Origin: Simiduia curdlanivorans
GTDB taxonomy: Bacteria; Pseudomonadota; Gammaproteobacteria; Pseudomonadales; Cellvibrionaceae
Reading direction: 5' to 3'
Length of the DNA stretch: 64,000 nucleotides
Assembly (NCBI RefSeq): GCF_030409605.1
Contig: NZ_JAUFQG010000004.1
Span: 2,963,001-3,027,000 of the forward strand
Positions 33,888 through 41,925 of the stretch are shown piece by piece (the first letter of the stretch is position 1; each line of letters starts with the position of its first letter). The translations under genes were made by a program, and so were the position numbers. The notes under the pieces were generated by a model. The model saw only the letters and a list, made by a program, of their open reading frames with translations. It did not search any database and had not been told where the DNA came from.

Positions 33888-34688
33888 CTAATGAATCTGC
33901 AGCACTAGCTCTAAAACAAACTTGCTGCCGAAAAAGGCCAGCATGAGTGCGGCGAAACCGCCCAGGGTAAAGCGGATGGCGGTGTTGCCGCGCCAGCCCA
34001 GCCAGTGTCGGCCGGCCAGAAGTGCCGCGTAGATCAGCCAAGCAATGATCGAGAACACAGTCTTGTGTGCCAAGTGCTGGGCAAACATGTCCTCGATAAA
34101 GCCGATACCCGTGATAATCGACGCAGAGAGGATTATAAAGCCCAACCAGAGCAGCTCGAATAGCAGCGCCTCCATGGTTTGCAACGGTGGCAGAAATTTG
34201 ATCGAGCCGCTGGTTTGATGGTGTCTTAACTGGTGCGTTTGTCGAGCCAGCAAAAGGGCTTGAGCTGTGGCAATGGTTAAGAAACTATAGGCCAGCAAAG
34301 ACAGGATGACATGCGCCGCTAGGCCTTCGTTCAGCTTTGCAAAATGTTGTGCTTGGTGTGTGGCCAAGAGTAACCCCGTGCATAGCACGGCTATCGGCAT
34401 CATAAGGATATAAAGGCTGTGGAGCGGCTTGCGTAGGCCCGATATTAACAGCAGGCTGTTCATCGTGGCCGATACGAGGCTTGCGGTTGCGAAAAAGCTG
34501 AAATTAATGCCCTCCGCAGAGACCAGCAGCGGGTAGAGCCCAGCCCAATGAAAGGCCACCGCGGTTATCGCTAAGGCGTGAAGCCATGGCCCAGCGATGG
34601 GCTTCTGGTGTCGAATTAATGTAATCAGGTATCCGGTGGCCGCCACATAAACCGCTATCGCTGCCAGATTTAATACTAACGCGTACAT
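33888..34688 (-). CDS. CcsA/YpjD-type cytochrome c assembly family protein
   Basis: This polytopic membrane protein of 266 residues has about eight membrane segments. It resembles the inner-membrane protein YpjD/CorE group of the cytochrome c assembly (CcsA) family. LLAYSFLTIATAQALLL and HKTVFSIIAWLIYAALLAGRHWLGWRG are typical. It lies upstream of the CNNM/CorB gene on the same strand and divergent from ffh. E. coli YpjD has been linked to the same magnesium-export pathway as YfjD; that is established only for homologues. Confidence 0.86.
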   Translation of the reverse strand: MYALVLNLAAIAVYVAATGYLITLIRHQKPIAGPWLHALAITAVAFHWAGLYPLLVSAEGINFSFFATASLVSATMNSLLLISGLRKPLHSLYILMMPIAVLCTGLLLATHQAQHFAKLNEGLAAHVILSLLAYSFLTIATAQALLLARQTHQLRHHQTSGSIKFLPPLQTMEALLFELLWLGFIILSASIITGIGFIEDMFAQHLAHKTVFSIIAWLIYAALLAGRHWLGWRGNTAIRFTLGGFAALMLAFFGSKFVLELVLQIH

Positions 34689-34789
34689 AGGAAGTCCATT
34701 TTACCTGTCAAACCAAGCCTTTAGAGGGATCGGCAGTGTGTCACAGCGGCACCGAAATTTGAAGATTTAGTCATCGCTGCAGTCTCAAC

Positions 34790-34818
34790 TTGGGCTAGTG
34801 CCATTGCTTGAGATATAC
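34790..34818 (+). promoter_or_regulatory. Probable ffh promoter
   Basis: TTGGGC (34790-34795) and TATACT (34813-34818) are separated by 17 bp, and ATG 34882 follows 63 bp later. The fit is good for a sigma-70 promoter. Confidence 0.65.
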
Positions 34819-34881
34819 TGCCGGCCTTTTCAAGATGACGGCATGGGCGCCGTCATCCCGCACCGGATTAAGATCAGTACG

Positions 34882-36261
34882 ATGTTTGATAATCTAACCG
34901 AACGACTTTCTAAATCGCTGCGTACCATTACGGGTAAGGCGCGGCTCACCGACGACAACATCAAAGATACCTTGCGCGAAGTGCGCAAGGCGCTGTTAGA
35001 GGCGGATGTTGCCTTGGCTGTGGTGAAAACCTTCGTTGAGCGAGTGCGCAAGCGCGCCGTGGGTGTAGAAGTCGCGAGATCGCTCAACCCTGGCCAACAA
35101 TTTTTGAAAATTGTGCAGGCCGAACTGGTTGAGTTGATGGGGCAGGCCAATGAGAGTTTGAACTTGGCCCAGCAACCGCCGGCCGTGGTATTGATGGCGG
35201 GCCTGCAGGGCGCTGGTAAAACCACCTCGGTGGCCAAGCTTTCGCGCTTTTTGAAAGAGCGGCAAAAGAAGAAGGTGTTGGTTGTTAGTGCCGACATTTA
35301 CCGCCCAGCCGCCATTAAGCAGCTAGAGACCTTGGCGACCGAGGTGGGCGTTGAATTTTTCCCATCGTCCAGCGACCAGAAGCCAATCGATATCGCCCAA
35401 GCCGCTATCGCCCACGCTAAGAAACAATTTTGCGACGTCGTGATCGTCGATACCGCCGGCCGTCTGCATATTGATGACGCGCTGATGGACGAGATCAAAG
35501 GCTTGCACAAAGCCATTAACCCGATCGAAACCCTCTTTGTTATCGATGCCATGATTGGTCAGGATGCAGTCAATACGGCACAGGCGTTTAATGAAGCCCT
35601 GCCTTTGACGGGTATCATTTTAACCAAGGCAGATGGCGACGCCCGCGGTGGTGCGGCACTGTCGGTGCGCGAAGTGACCGGTAAGCCAATTAAGTTTTTG
35701 GGTGTGGGCGAGAAAGTTGACGCGCTCGAGCCTTTCCACCCAGACCGTATTGCCTCGCGCATCTTGGGTATGGGCGATTTAATGTCGCTGATTGAGCAGG
35801 CCGAGCAAACCATCGACAAGGCCAAAGCCGAAAAACTGATGAATAAGGTCAGTAAAGGCAAGGGTTTTGATCTCGAAGACCTGCGCGACCAGCTCCAGCA
35901 AATGCAGAATATGGGCGGCCTAGGTTCCATGTTGGAGAAAATGCCGGGTATGGGTAATGTGGCGCAGATGGCGCAGCAGGCCGATATGTCCAAACAGTTC
36001 AAGCAGATGGATGCCATCATTAGCTCCATGACGCCGCAGGAGCGCCGCGACCCCGATATTCTCAGCGGCTCGCGCAAGCGCCGTATCACCATGGGATCGG
36101 GCACCCAAATTCAGGATTTGAATCGTCTGCTAAAGCAGCATAAGCAGATGTCGAAGATGATGAAAAAAATGAAGGGTGGTGGCATGACCAAGATGATGCG
36201 CGGCCTGGGCGGCATGATGCCAGGCGGTATGGGTGGCTTGCCGCCGGGAGGTATGCGCTAA
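34882..36261 (+). CDS. ffh: Signal recognition particle protein Ffh
   Basis: This 459-residue GTPase binds 4.5S RNA and targets nascent membrane proteins to the translocon. Helices of the N domain precede the G domain with the P-loop GLQGAGKTT (107-115), DTAGRLH and TKADGDARGG. The methionine-rich M domain (from about 325) ends in a Gly/Met-rich tail. The open frame extends 28 codons upstream past the likely promoter, so ATG 34882 (MFDNLTERLS) is used, as in homologues. Confidence 0.97.
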   Translation: MFDNLTERLSKSLRTITGKARLTDDNIKDTLREVRKALLEADVALAVVKTFVERVRKRAVGVEVARSLNPGQQFLKIVQAELVELMGQANESLNLAQQPPAVVLMAGLQGAGKTTSVAKLSRFLKERQKKKVLVVSADIYRPAAIKQLETLATEVGVEFFPSSSDQKPIDIAQAAIAHAKKQFCDVVIVDTAGRLHIDDALMDEIKGLHKAINPIETLFVIDAMIGQDAVNTAQAFNEALPLTGIILTKADGDARGGAALSVREVTGKPIKFLGVGEKVDALEPFHPDRIASRILGMGDLMSLIEQAEQTIDKAKAEKLMNKVSKGKGFDLEDLRDQLQQMQNMGGLGSMLEKMPGMGNVAQMAQQADMSKQFKQMDAIISSMTPQERRDPDILSGSRKRRITMGSGTQIQDLNRLLKQHKQMSKMMKKMKGGGMTKMMRGLGGMMPGGMGGLPPGGMR

Positions 36262-36344
36262 CCAAATTCCCGGTGCTTTTGCGAAAAAGTACCAGAAAAG
36301 CGGTATTTAGAGCGGCAATAGCCGATATGGCAGTGGTTTTAGCC

Positions 36345-36373
36345 TATACAGGTGGTTTTTTTTGCCCTAAAAT
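36345..36373 (+). promoter_or_regulatory. Probable promoter of the rpsP-rimM-trmD-rplS operon
   Basis: TATACA (36345-36350) and TAAAAT (36368-36373) are 17 bp apart in the 207-bp gap before rpsP. The leader to ATG 36469 would be about 90 bases, enough for autoregulation, though no specific structure was identified. Confidence 0.5.
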
Positions 36374-36468
36374 ACCGCGCCTTTCGCAGGCCTGTGTCTG
36401 CAAACTTGCTAGATGTAGTGGTGCAGGCATAACGCAGGCACAAATTTAACAACAGGAAGAAGACTTAC

Positions 36469-36717
36469 ATGGTAAGCATTCGTTTATCTCGTGGTGGCTC
36501 TAAGAAGCGCCCATTCTATCATTTGACAGTAACCAACAGCCGCAATGCACGTGACGGCCGTTACCTTGAGCGCGTAGGTTTCTTTAACCCATCAGCGCGC
36601 GGTCAAGAAGAGCGTCTGCGTGTAAACCAAGAGCGCGTACAGCACTGGGTTGATTTGGGTGCTCAAGTTAGCGATCGCGTTGCTAGCTTGCTGAAAGAAG
36701 CCACTAAAGCGGCTTAA
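36469..36717 (+). CDS. rpsP: 30S ribosomal protein S16
   Basis: This 82-residue protein begins MVSIRLSRGGSKKRPFYHLTVTNSR, the S16 signature, and is of standard length. S16 binds 16S rRNA during early 30S assembly. It starts at ATG 36469 and leads the conserved operon rpsP-rimM-trmD-rplS, 26 bp before rimM. Confidence 0.98.
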   Translation: MVSIRLSRGGSKKRPFYHLTVTNSRNARDGRYLERVGFFNPSARGQEERLRVNQERVQHWVDLGAQVSDRVASLLKEATKAA

Positions 36718-36743
36718 TTGCACTCACTGAGGTACGACCGGCG

Positions 36744-37283
36744 ATGACCGATACAAGGTCTAATTTGATTGATGTTGGTCGTATTACCTCGGTATTTGGT
36801 ATCAAGGGCTGGGTGAAAGTTCACTCGGATACGGAACCGGCAGAAAACATCGTTAGCTACAAACCTTGGTGGTTGAAAACCCGCCATGGCGTGAAAGCGG
36901 TGGAAGTTGACGAGTTTCAAGCCCATGGCAAAGGGTTTATCGCGCACATCAAAGGTGTGGATGATCGCGATGCGGCCGAGGCACTGGCTAAAGTTACTAT
37001 CAGTGTTGAGCGCGCCCAGTTGCCAGAGTTAGACAGCGAAGAGTACTACTGGCACCAGCTCGAGAACTTGCAGGTGATCAGTGTCTTCGGTGGTGCAGAA
37101 GTGGTATTTGGCCGGGTTAGCCACTTGTTGGAAACCGGCGCCAATGATGTATTGGTGGTGAAGCCAGAAGCCGATAGCCTGGACGACAAAGAGCGCTTGG
37201 TGCCTTACGTGCCTGGGCAATTCGTCCAGAAAATTGATTTGGACGCGGGCAAGATTTGGGTCGATTGGGACCCAGAGTTTTAG
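36744..37283 (+). CDS. rimM: Ribosome maturation factor RimM
   Basis: This 179-residue protein acts in maturation of the 30S head and binds S19. The N-terminal half begins VGRITSVFGIKGWVKVHSDT, and the C-terminal PRC-barrel half contains EEYYWHQLENLQV and LVPYVPGQFVQKID. It starts at ATG 36744 and is followed six bases later by trmD. Length and order match the gammaproteobacterial operon. Confidence 0.97.
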   Translation: MTDTRSNLIDVGRITSVFGIKGWVKVHSDTEPAENIVSYKPWWLKTRHGVKAVEVDEFQAHGKGFIAHIKGVDDRDAAEALAKVTISVERAQLPELDSEEYYWHQLENLQVISVFGGAEVVFGRVSHLLETGANDVLVVKPEADSLDDKERLVPYVPGQFVQKIDLDAGKIWVDWDPEF

Positions 37284-37289
37284 CCGACA

Positions 37290-38159
37290 ATGTCTGAATC
37301 AGCGGCGAGCGCGGCGACATTACCGGTATCGAGTGAAGTGCGTGATACAGCTGAGCCCAAGCGTAGGGCGCCGTTGAAAATTGCGTTGATAACCTTGTTT
37401 CCTGAGATGTTTCAGGCCGTAACCGACTATGGCGTCAGCGGTCGAGCGGTAAAGCAGGGTTTGTTAGAGGTTAGGTGTTGGAATCCTAGAGATTTCACCC
37501 AAGATCGTCATCAAACTGTCGACGCCAGGCCTTACGGTGGCGGCCCCGGTATGGTGATGATGGTTCAGCCTCTGCGCGATGCGGTTAGTGCAGCGCGGTG
37601 CTGGACTGAGGCCAATGCTTCAAGCGGTAATACAGAGGTGGTGTACTTGTCGCCTCAAGGTCGCCAGTTTAATCAGGCGGCGGCGCAGAACTTCGCCCGC
37701 GAGGGTTGCGCCAACTTAATATTGATTGCCGGTCGCTACGAAGGTGTCGACGAGCGCTTTATTGAGTTAGAAGTGGATAGCGAATGGTCTATTGGTGACT
37801 ATGTGTTAAGCGGTGGCGAGTTAGGTGCGATGGTGATGTTAGACGCGATTACGCGACTACTGCCCGGCGCCTTGGGTCATCAGCAGTCGGCCGAGCAGGA
37901 TAGCTTTACCGACGGCTTACTGGATTGCCCGCACTACACTAGGCCCGAGACCTATCTCGAAGGCCAAACAGAATTAAAGGTGCCAGGGGTGTTAGCCTCT
38001 GGTGACCATGAGAGAATCCGCCGTTGGCGGTTACAGCAAGCACTGGGTAGAACCGCTCTGCGGCGCCCAGACTTGTTGCAAGGTAAGACCTTGACCGAGG
38101 AGCAGCACAAGCTGCTGACGGACTTTCGTCGGGACCTCGAGGCGGAAAAAAAGCGTTAA
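37290..38159 (+). CDS. trmD: tRNA (guanine-N1)-methyltransferase TrmD
   Basis: This SPOUT-family enzyme methylates G37 of tRNAs with SAM, which prevents frameshifting. The 289-residue form has about 28 residues before the usual start region LKIALITLFPEMF. The trefoil-knot and dimer motifs are present: RPYGGGPGMVMM, RYEGVDERFI and SIGDYVLSGGELGAM. ATG 37290 lacks a strong ribosome-binding site, so TTG 37374 or GTG 37338 might be the real start. A hairpin terminator overlaps its stop codon. Confidence 0.95.
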   Translation: MSESAASAATLPVSSEVRDTAEPKRRAPLKIALITLFPEMFQAVTDYGVSGRAVKQGLLEVRCWNPRDFTQDRHQTVDARPYGGGPGMVMMVQPLRDAVSAARCWTEANASSGNTEVVYLSPQGRQFNQAAAQNFAREGCANLILIAGRYEGVDERFIELEVDSEWSIGDYVLSGGELGAMVMLDAITRLLPGALGHQQSAEQDSFTDGLLDCPHYTRPETYLEGQTELKVPGVLASGDHERIRRWRLQQALGRTALRRPDLLQGKTLTEEQHKLLTDFRRDLEAEKKR

Positions 38160-38175
38160 ATAACGCTTTTTTTCC
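38144..38175 (+). terminator. Terminator/attenuator overlapping the trmD stop codon
   Basis: Positions 38144-38158 are the exact reverse complement of 38161-38175: GGAAAAAAAGCGTTA against TAACGCTTTTTTTCC, with AA between. The core GCGTTA stem is followed by seven T. It sits within the operon between trmD and rplS, whose products are needed in very different amounts. Confidence 0.75.
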
Positions 38176-38218
38176 ATTCTAGCTGTGAAGCTACACACTT
38201 GTTATTTCGGAGAACAAA

Positions 38219-38569
38219 ATGACTAACAAGATTATCCAAGCCCTCGATAACGAACAGTTAAAGAAAGATGTACCTGCGTTTGCACCCGGTGATACCGTTG
38301 TGGTTCAGGTAAAAGTAACAGAAGGCGAGCGCAGCCGTTTACAGGCCTTTGAAGGTGTTGTGATTGGCAAGCGTAACCGCGGTCTGAACTCGGCTTTCAC
38401 CGTGCGTAAGATTTCTTACGGCGTGGGTGTTGAGCGTACTTTCCAGTTACACAGCCCGCTTGTTGATTCAGTATCTGTTAAGCGTCGCGGCGATGTTCGC
38501 CAAGCTAAACTTTACTACTTGCGTGACTTGGCTGGTAAGGCTGCACGTATTAAAGAAAAACTTAACTAA
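38219..38569 (+). CDS. rplS: 50S ribosomal protein L19
   Basis: This 116-residue protein has the L19 hallmarks FAPGDTVVVQVKVTEGERSRLQAFEGVVI, GVERTFQLHSP and AKLYYLRDLAGKAARIKE. L19 sits at the 30S-50S interface. It starts at ATG 38219 after TCGGAGAACAAA. A hairpin separates it from trmD, and a strong terminator follows, so it ends the operon. Confidence 0.99.
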   Translation: MTNKIIQALDNEQLKKDVPAFAPGDTVVVQVKVTEGERSRLQAFEGVVIGKRNRGLNSAFTVRKISYGVGVERTFQLHSPLVDSVSVKRRGDVRQAKLYYLRDLAGKAARIKEKLN

Positions 38570-38591
38570 GTTATTTAGTTATGTGTTTTCC

Positions 38592-38619
38592 AAAAGCCGG
38601 CCTCGCGCCGGCTTTTTTG
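38592..38619 (+). terminator. Intrinsic terminator after rplS
   Basis: AAAAGCCGGC (38592-38601) and GCCGGCTTTT (38606-38615) form a perfect 10-bp stem with loop CTCGC, ending in a T-run. Confidence 0.93.
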
Positions 38620-38669
38620 TGCTTGCAACTTTTGTGCGCCTTAGCGAAGCTGTGGTGGGCCAAAATAGG

Positions 38670-39551
38670 GTGTTAGGTTTGGATATTATCGAGCAGTTTT
38701 TAGATGGTTTGTGGATGGAGAAGGGGCTTAGTGATCACACGCTCGAAGCCTACCGCCGCGATTTAACCCAGTTTGCCACGCACTTTCAGCAGGAACTTCT
38801 GTGCGCTGACGACGCCGATATCCAGCGCTTTTTTAGCCATAAGTTCGAACAGGGCGCCAGCGCCCGCTCTATTGCTCGGCAGCTTTCTTGCCTGCGCAGT
38901 TTTTACAGTTATCAAGTGCGCGAAGGCCAGTTGAAGGTCGATCCTACCGCTTTAATCGACAGTCCCAAGCTAGGGCGGCCACTGCCTAAAAGTCTTTCTG
39001 AGGCCGATGTGGAGGCTTTGTTGGCGGCGCCTGATACTGACGACGCCATTGGTCTGCGCGATCGCTGTATGCTCGAAGTGTTATACGCAACCGGATTGCG
39101 GGTCAGCGAGCTAGTGGGTTTAACGCTGTCACAAGTTAATTTGCGCCAGGGCGTCGTTCGGGTATTTGGCAAAGGCTCGAAGGAGCGCTTGGTGCCCCTA
39201 GGCGATGAGGCGATGAATTGGCTGGCGACCTATGTGCGAGATGGGCGCGGCTTATTATTGGGTGGGGTGCAAAGTGAAGTGCTTTTTCCCAGTAATCGCG
39301 CCCAACAGATGACGCGCCAGACCTTTTGGCATCGCATTAAGCTGTGCGCCAAGCTGGCCGGCATTGAAAAGCCCTTGTCGCCCCACACTCTCAGGCACGC
39401 TTTCGCCACCCATCTCATCAATCACGGCGCCGATCTTAGGGTGGTGCAGCTGTTGCTTGGTCACTCAGATTTGTCGACCACGCAAATTTATACCCATGTG
39501 GCGCAAGAGCGCATGAAACATTTGCACGCCCAGCACCATCCAAGGGGCTAG
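38670..39551 (+). CDS. xerD: Site-specific tyrosine recombinase XerD
   Basis: This 293-residue recombinase works with XerC at dif to resolve chromosome dimers. The SAM-like N-terminal domain begins IIEQFLDGLWMEKGLSDHTLEAYRRDL. The catalytic set Arg144, Lys168, His239, Arg242, His265 and Tyr274 is complete (GLRVSELVGL, LSPHTLRHAFATHL, LLGHSDLSTTQIYTHV). The start is uncertain; GTG 38670 gives the usual length, but the ribosome-binding site is weak, and TTG 38679 or GTG 38655 are alternatives. dsbC follows, as in Pseudomonas. Confidence 0.92.
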   Translation: MLGLDIIEQFLDGLWMEKGLSDHTLEAYRRDLTQFATHFQQELLCADDADIQRFFSHKFEQGASARSIARQLSCLRSFYSYQVREGQLKVDPTALIDSPKLGRPLPKSLSEADVEALLAAPDTDDAIGLRDRCMLEVLYATGLRVSELVGLTLSQVNLRQGVVRVFGKGSKERLVPLGDEAMNWLATYVRDGRGLLLGGVQSEVLFPSNRAQQMTRQTFWHRIKLCAKLAGIEKPLSPHTLRHAFATHLINHGADLRVVQLLLGHSDLSTTQIYTHVAQERMKHLHAQHHPRG

Positions 39552-39664
39552 AGCGCAGCGCGATAGTAAACCTTCGGTCATAAAACCCGCGCTGGTCGCT
39601 GCATGTTGCGAGTGATTTAGTTATGATCGGCTCCAGTTGGAATTAATACGCATATAGGTATGAC

Positions 39665-40429
39665 ATGTTAAAAAAAGTGAAGGGCGTTATTGCAGTCGTT
39701 TCAGTGCTGGCATCTATGGGTGTCAGTGCTCAGTTGGCCACGGGTATTGCTAAACTTTCGCCTGAAATTGAGGCGCGATTGACCGCGAAAATATCGGCCG
39801 CTGTCCCTCACATGGCCGTTGAGGGTGTCACACTGGGCCCGTTTCCGGGTATTTATGCCGTTAAATTGGCCAATGGGCCCGTGGTTTACACCGATGTTGC
39901 TGGCGATTTGTTTATTGCCGGCGATCTGTACCGTATTCAAGGCGGGCGCCTCATCGATGTGGGCGAGCTTGAAATGCAGAAAGATCGCAAGCCTAAGTTA
40001 GCGGCCTTGGATAATAAGGACATGATTGTTTACCCGGCAAAGGGTAAAACCCGCGGCGCTATCTATGTCTTTACCGACGTAGATTGTGGTTTCTGTCGCA
40101 AGCTGCACCAAGAGGTGCCGGCATTGAATGCGGCTGGCGTTGAAGTTCGCTACTTGGCCTATCCCCGCGCCGGTTTGCGCTCTGAGTCGTATAACAAACT
40201 CGCGCGCGCTTGGTGTTCGGATGATCAGCAAGGCACCCTGACACGCTTGAAAAGCGGCCTCGATATTCAGAGCGCCGTCTGTCCGCAAAACCCCATCGCA
40301 AAGCAGTATGAGTTTGGTTCGAGCATTGGTGTGAGGGGAACGCCGGCCATCTTTTTGGAGTCTGGCGAGTTAATTTCCGGCTATCGCACCAGCGATGTAC
40401 TGCTCGAGGCGCTGGGGCTAGATTCCTAG
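39665..40429 (+). CDS. dsbC: Periplasmic thiol:disulfide interchange protein DsbC
   Basis: This 254-residue protein has a signal peptide (about 1-22, cleaved after VSA), an N-terminal dimerisation domain and a thioredoxin-fold domain. The active-site pair is Cys141-Gly-Phe-Cys144 in DVDCGFCRKLH, and the cis-proline region GVRGTPAIFLESGELISGY follows. DsbC isomerises wrong disulfides in the periplasm. It starts at ATG 39665. xerD-dsbC-hom-thrC is a conserved order in Pseudomonas relatives. Confidence 0.95.
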   Translation: MLKKVKGVIAVVSVLASMGVSAQLATGIAKLSPEIEARLTAKISAAVPHMAVEGVTLGPFPGIYAVKLANGPVVYTDVAGDLFIAGDLYRIQGGRLIDVGELEMQKDRKPKLAALDNKDMIVYPAKGKTRGAIYVFTDVDCGFCRKLHQEVPALNAAGVEVRYLAYPRAGLRSESYNKLARAWCSDDQQGTLTRLKSGLDIQSAVCPQNPIAKQYEFGSSIGVRGTPAIFLESGELISGYRTSDVLLEALGLDS

Positions 40430-40456
40430 CGTCAATAAACCCGCGTAGGCCGCAGA

Positions 40457-40484
40457 ATCCCTAATTGACAGTTCAGTTAGGGAT
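40457..40484 (+). promoter_or_regulatory. Hairpin in the dsbC-hom gap
   Basis: ATCCCTAATTGA (40457-40468) and TCAGTTAGGGAT (40473-40484) form a 12-bp stem with one G-T pair and the tetraloop CAGT. The nearest T-run (TTTTT, 40501-40505) is 16 bases downstream, so it is a poor classical terminator. It may end dsbC transcription or act in the hom leader. Confidence 0.5.
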
Positions 40485-40534
40485 CAGTAAGGTTGCCGTC
40501 TTTTTGCAAGAATAACCCGAAACATCTCATTCTA

Positions 40535-40553
40535 GCGCAACATTTGTTTGCGC
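40535..40553 (+). promoter_or_regulatory. Second hairpin, just upstream of the hom ribosome-binding site
   Basis: GCGCAA (40535-40540) pairs with TTGCGC (40548-40553), followed by TTTTCGC. It ends 14 bases before AGAGGAAG. Together with the hairpin at 40457-40484 it could form an attenuator for hom; no leader peptide rich in Thr or Met codons was found. Confidence 0.4.
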
Positions 40554-40578
40554 TTTTCGCTATTCAGAGGAAGTAATT

Positions 40579-41886
40579 TTGAAACCGGTGAAAGTTGGCA
40601 TTTGTGGCCTTGGTACTGTTGGTGGTGGCACATTTAACGTTTTAACACGCAATAAGCGCGATATTAGCGCTAGAGCCGGTGTAGAAATTGACATTATTCA
40701 GGTGGGTACTCGGCGCGGAAATAGCGCGTGTGACCTAGCGCAAACGGCCGTGGCAACGGATATCTTCGAGGTGGTTAGAAACCCCGAGGTCGATATTGTG
40801 GTGGAATTGATTGGCGGCACCACGGTGGCCAAAGAGCTGGTGCTTGAGGCGATCGCCAATGGCAAGCAGGTGGTTACTGCCAACAAAGCGCTCATTGCCG
40901 AACACGGCAATGAAATCTTCGCGCGCGCTGCCGAGCAGGGCGTGAGTGTGGCGTTCGAGGCGGCTGTAGCTGGTGGTATCCCCATCATTAAAGCGCTGCG
41001 GGAAGGCTTGGCAGGTAATCGCATCGAGTGGTTGGCGGGTATCATTAACGGTACTGGTAACTTTATTCTCACCGAAATGCGCGACAAGGGCCGCGCCTTC
41101 GACGACGTTCTGCAAGAGGCGCAGGAATTGGGCTATGCCGAAGCCGACCCAACCTTCGATGTGGAAGGCATTGATGCCGCCCATAAGCTGGTTATCCTCG
41201 CGTCTTTGGCGTTCGGTATGCCGCTGCAATTTGACAAGGTGTTTACCGAAGGCATCAGCAAGATAGCCCCAGAAGACGTGGCCTATGCGCAAGAGCTAGG
41301 TTACCGCATTAAGCATTTGGGGATCGCCAAACAAACTGCGGCTGGCATCGAGTTGCGCGTACATCCAACCATGATTCCAGAAAAGCGTTTAATCGCCAAC
41401 GTCGATGGTGTGATGAATGCGGTGTTGGTGAAAGGCGATGCCGTTGGTTCAACGCTTTACTACGGCGCTGGTGCTGGCGCCGAGCCAACGGCATCGGCAG
41501 TGGTAGCCGATATCGTCGATTTAGCGCGAAGTTTAACCGTAGCGTTTGAACATCGTGTGCCGGCACTGGGTTTTCATCCGCAGGGGCAAAATAAAAGCCC
41601 GAACATTTTGCCGCAAAGCGACGTTGAAACGGCTTACTACCTGCGTCTACTCGCGGAAGATCGCCCAGGTGTGCTAGCGCAAATTTCCACCATATTGGCC
41701 GATGCCAATATTAGCGTTGAAGCACTGATTCAAAAGGAGCCGCAACAAGACGCGCCACAGGTTCCGCTTATTTTATTAACCAGCCGCGCCATCGAGCGCC
41801 AGTTAATGAATGCAATAGAAAAAATTGAAGCGCTAAGCGTAATTCATGGTGAAGTCACCCATATACGGGTTGAGTCTTTGGGTTGA
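40579..41886 (+). CDS. hom: Homoserine dehydrogenase
   Basis: This 435-residue monofunctional enzyme reduces aspartate semialdehyde to homoserine, the branch point to threonine and methionine. The NAD(P) motif is GLGTVGGG (11-18). NKALIAEHG, AGGIPIIKALREGLAGN and GIINGTGNFILTEM form the catalytic region, and a C-terminal ACT domain (about 350-430, RLLAEDRPGVLAQISTILAD) suggests threonine feedback. The start is TTG 40579 with AGAGGAAG about six bases upstream. thrC follows after 39 bp. Confidence 0.96.
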   Translation: MKPVKVGICGLGTVGGGTFNVLTRNKRDISARAGVEIDIIQVGTRRGNSACDLAQTAVATDIFEVVRNPEVDIVVELIGGTTVAKELVLEAIANGKQVVTANKALIAEHGNEIFARAAEQGVSVAFEAAVAGGIPIIKALREGLAGNRIEWLAGIINGTGNFILTEMRDKGRAFDDVLQEAQELGYAEADPTFDVEGIDAAHKLVILASLAFGMPLQFDKVFTEGISKIAPEDVAYAQELGYRIKHLGIAKQTAAGIELRVHPTMIPEKRLIANVDGVMNAVLVKGDAVGSTLYYGAGAGAEPTASAVVADIVDLARSLTVAFEHRVPALGFHPQGQNKSPNILPQSDVETAYYLRLLAEDRPGVLAQISTILADANISVEALIQKEPQQDAPQVPLILLTSRAIERQLMNAIEKIEALSVIHGEVTHIRVESLG

Positions 41887-41925
41887 TTTTTCGCTAGCAC
41901 CTTACGATATTTTTTGGATTAGATT

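Noticed and set aside
35559..36104. 181-codon minus-strand frame opposite ffh
   Set aside because: It is a shadow of the ffh G and M domains; its low-complexity Ser/Ile/Leu composition follows from the opposite strand.
40735..41292. 185-codon minus-strand frame opposite hom
   Set aside because: It lies fully inside homoserine dehydrogenase and shows no recognisable domain.
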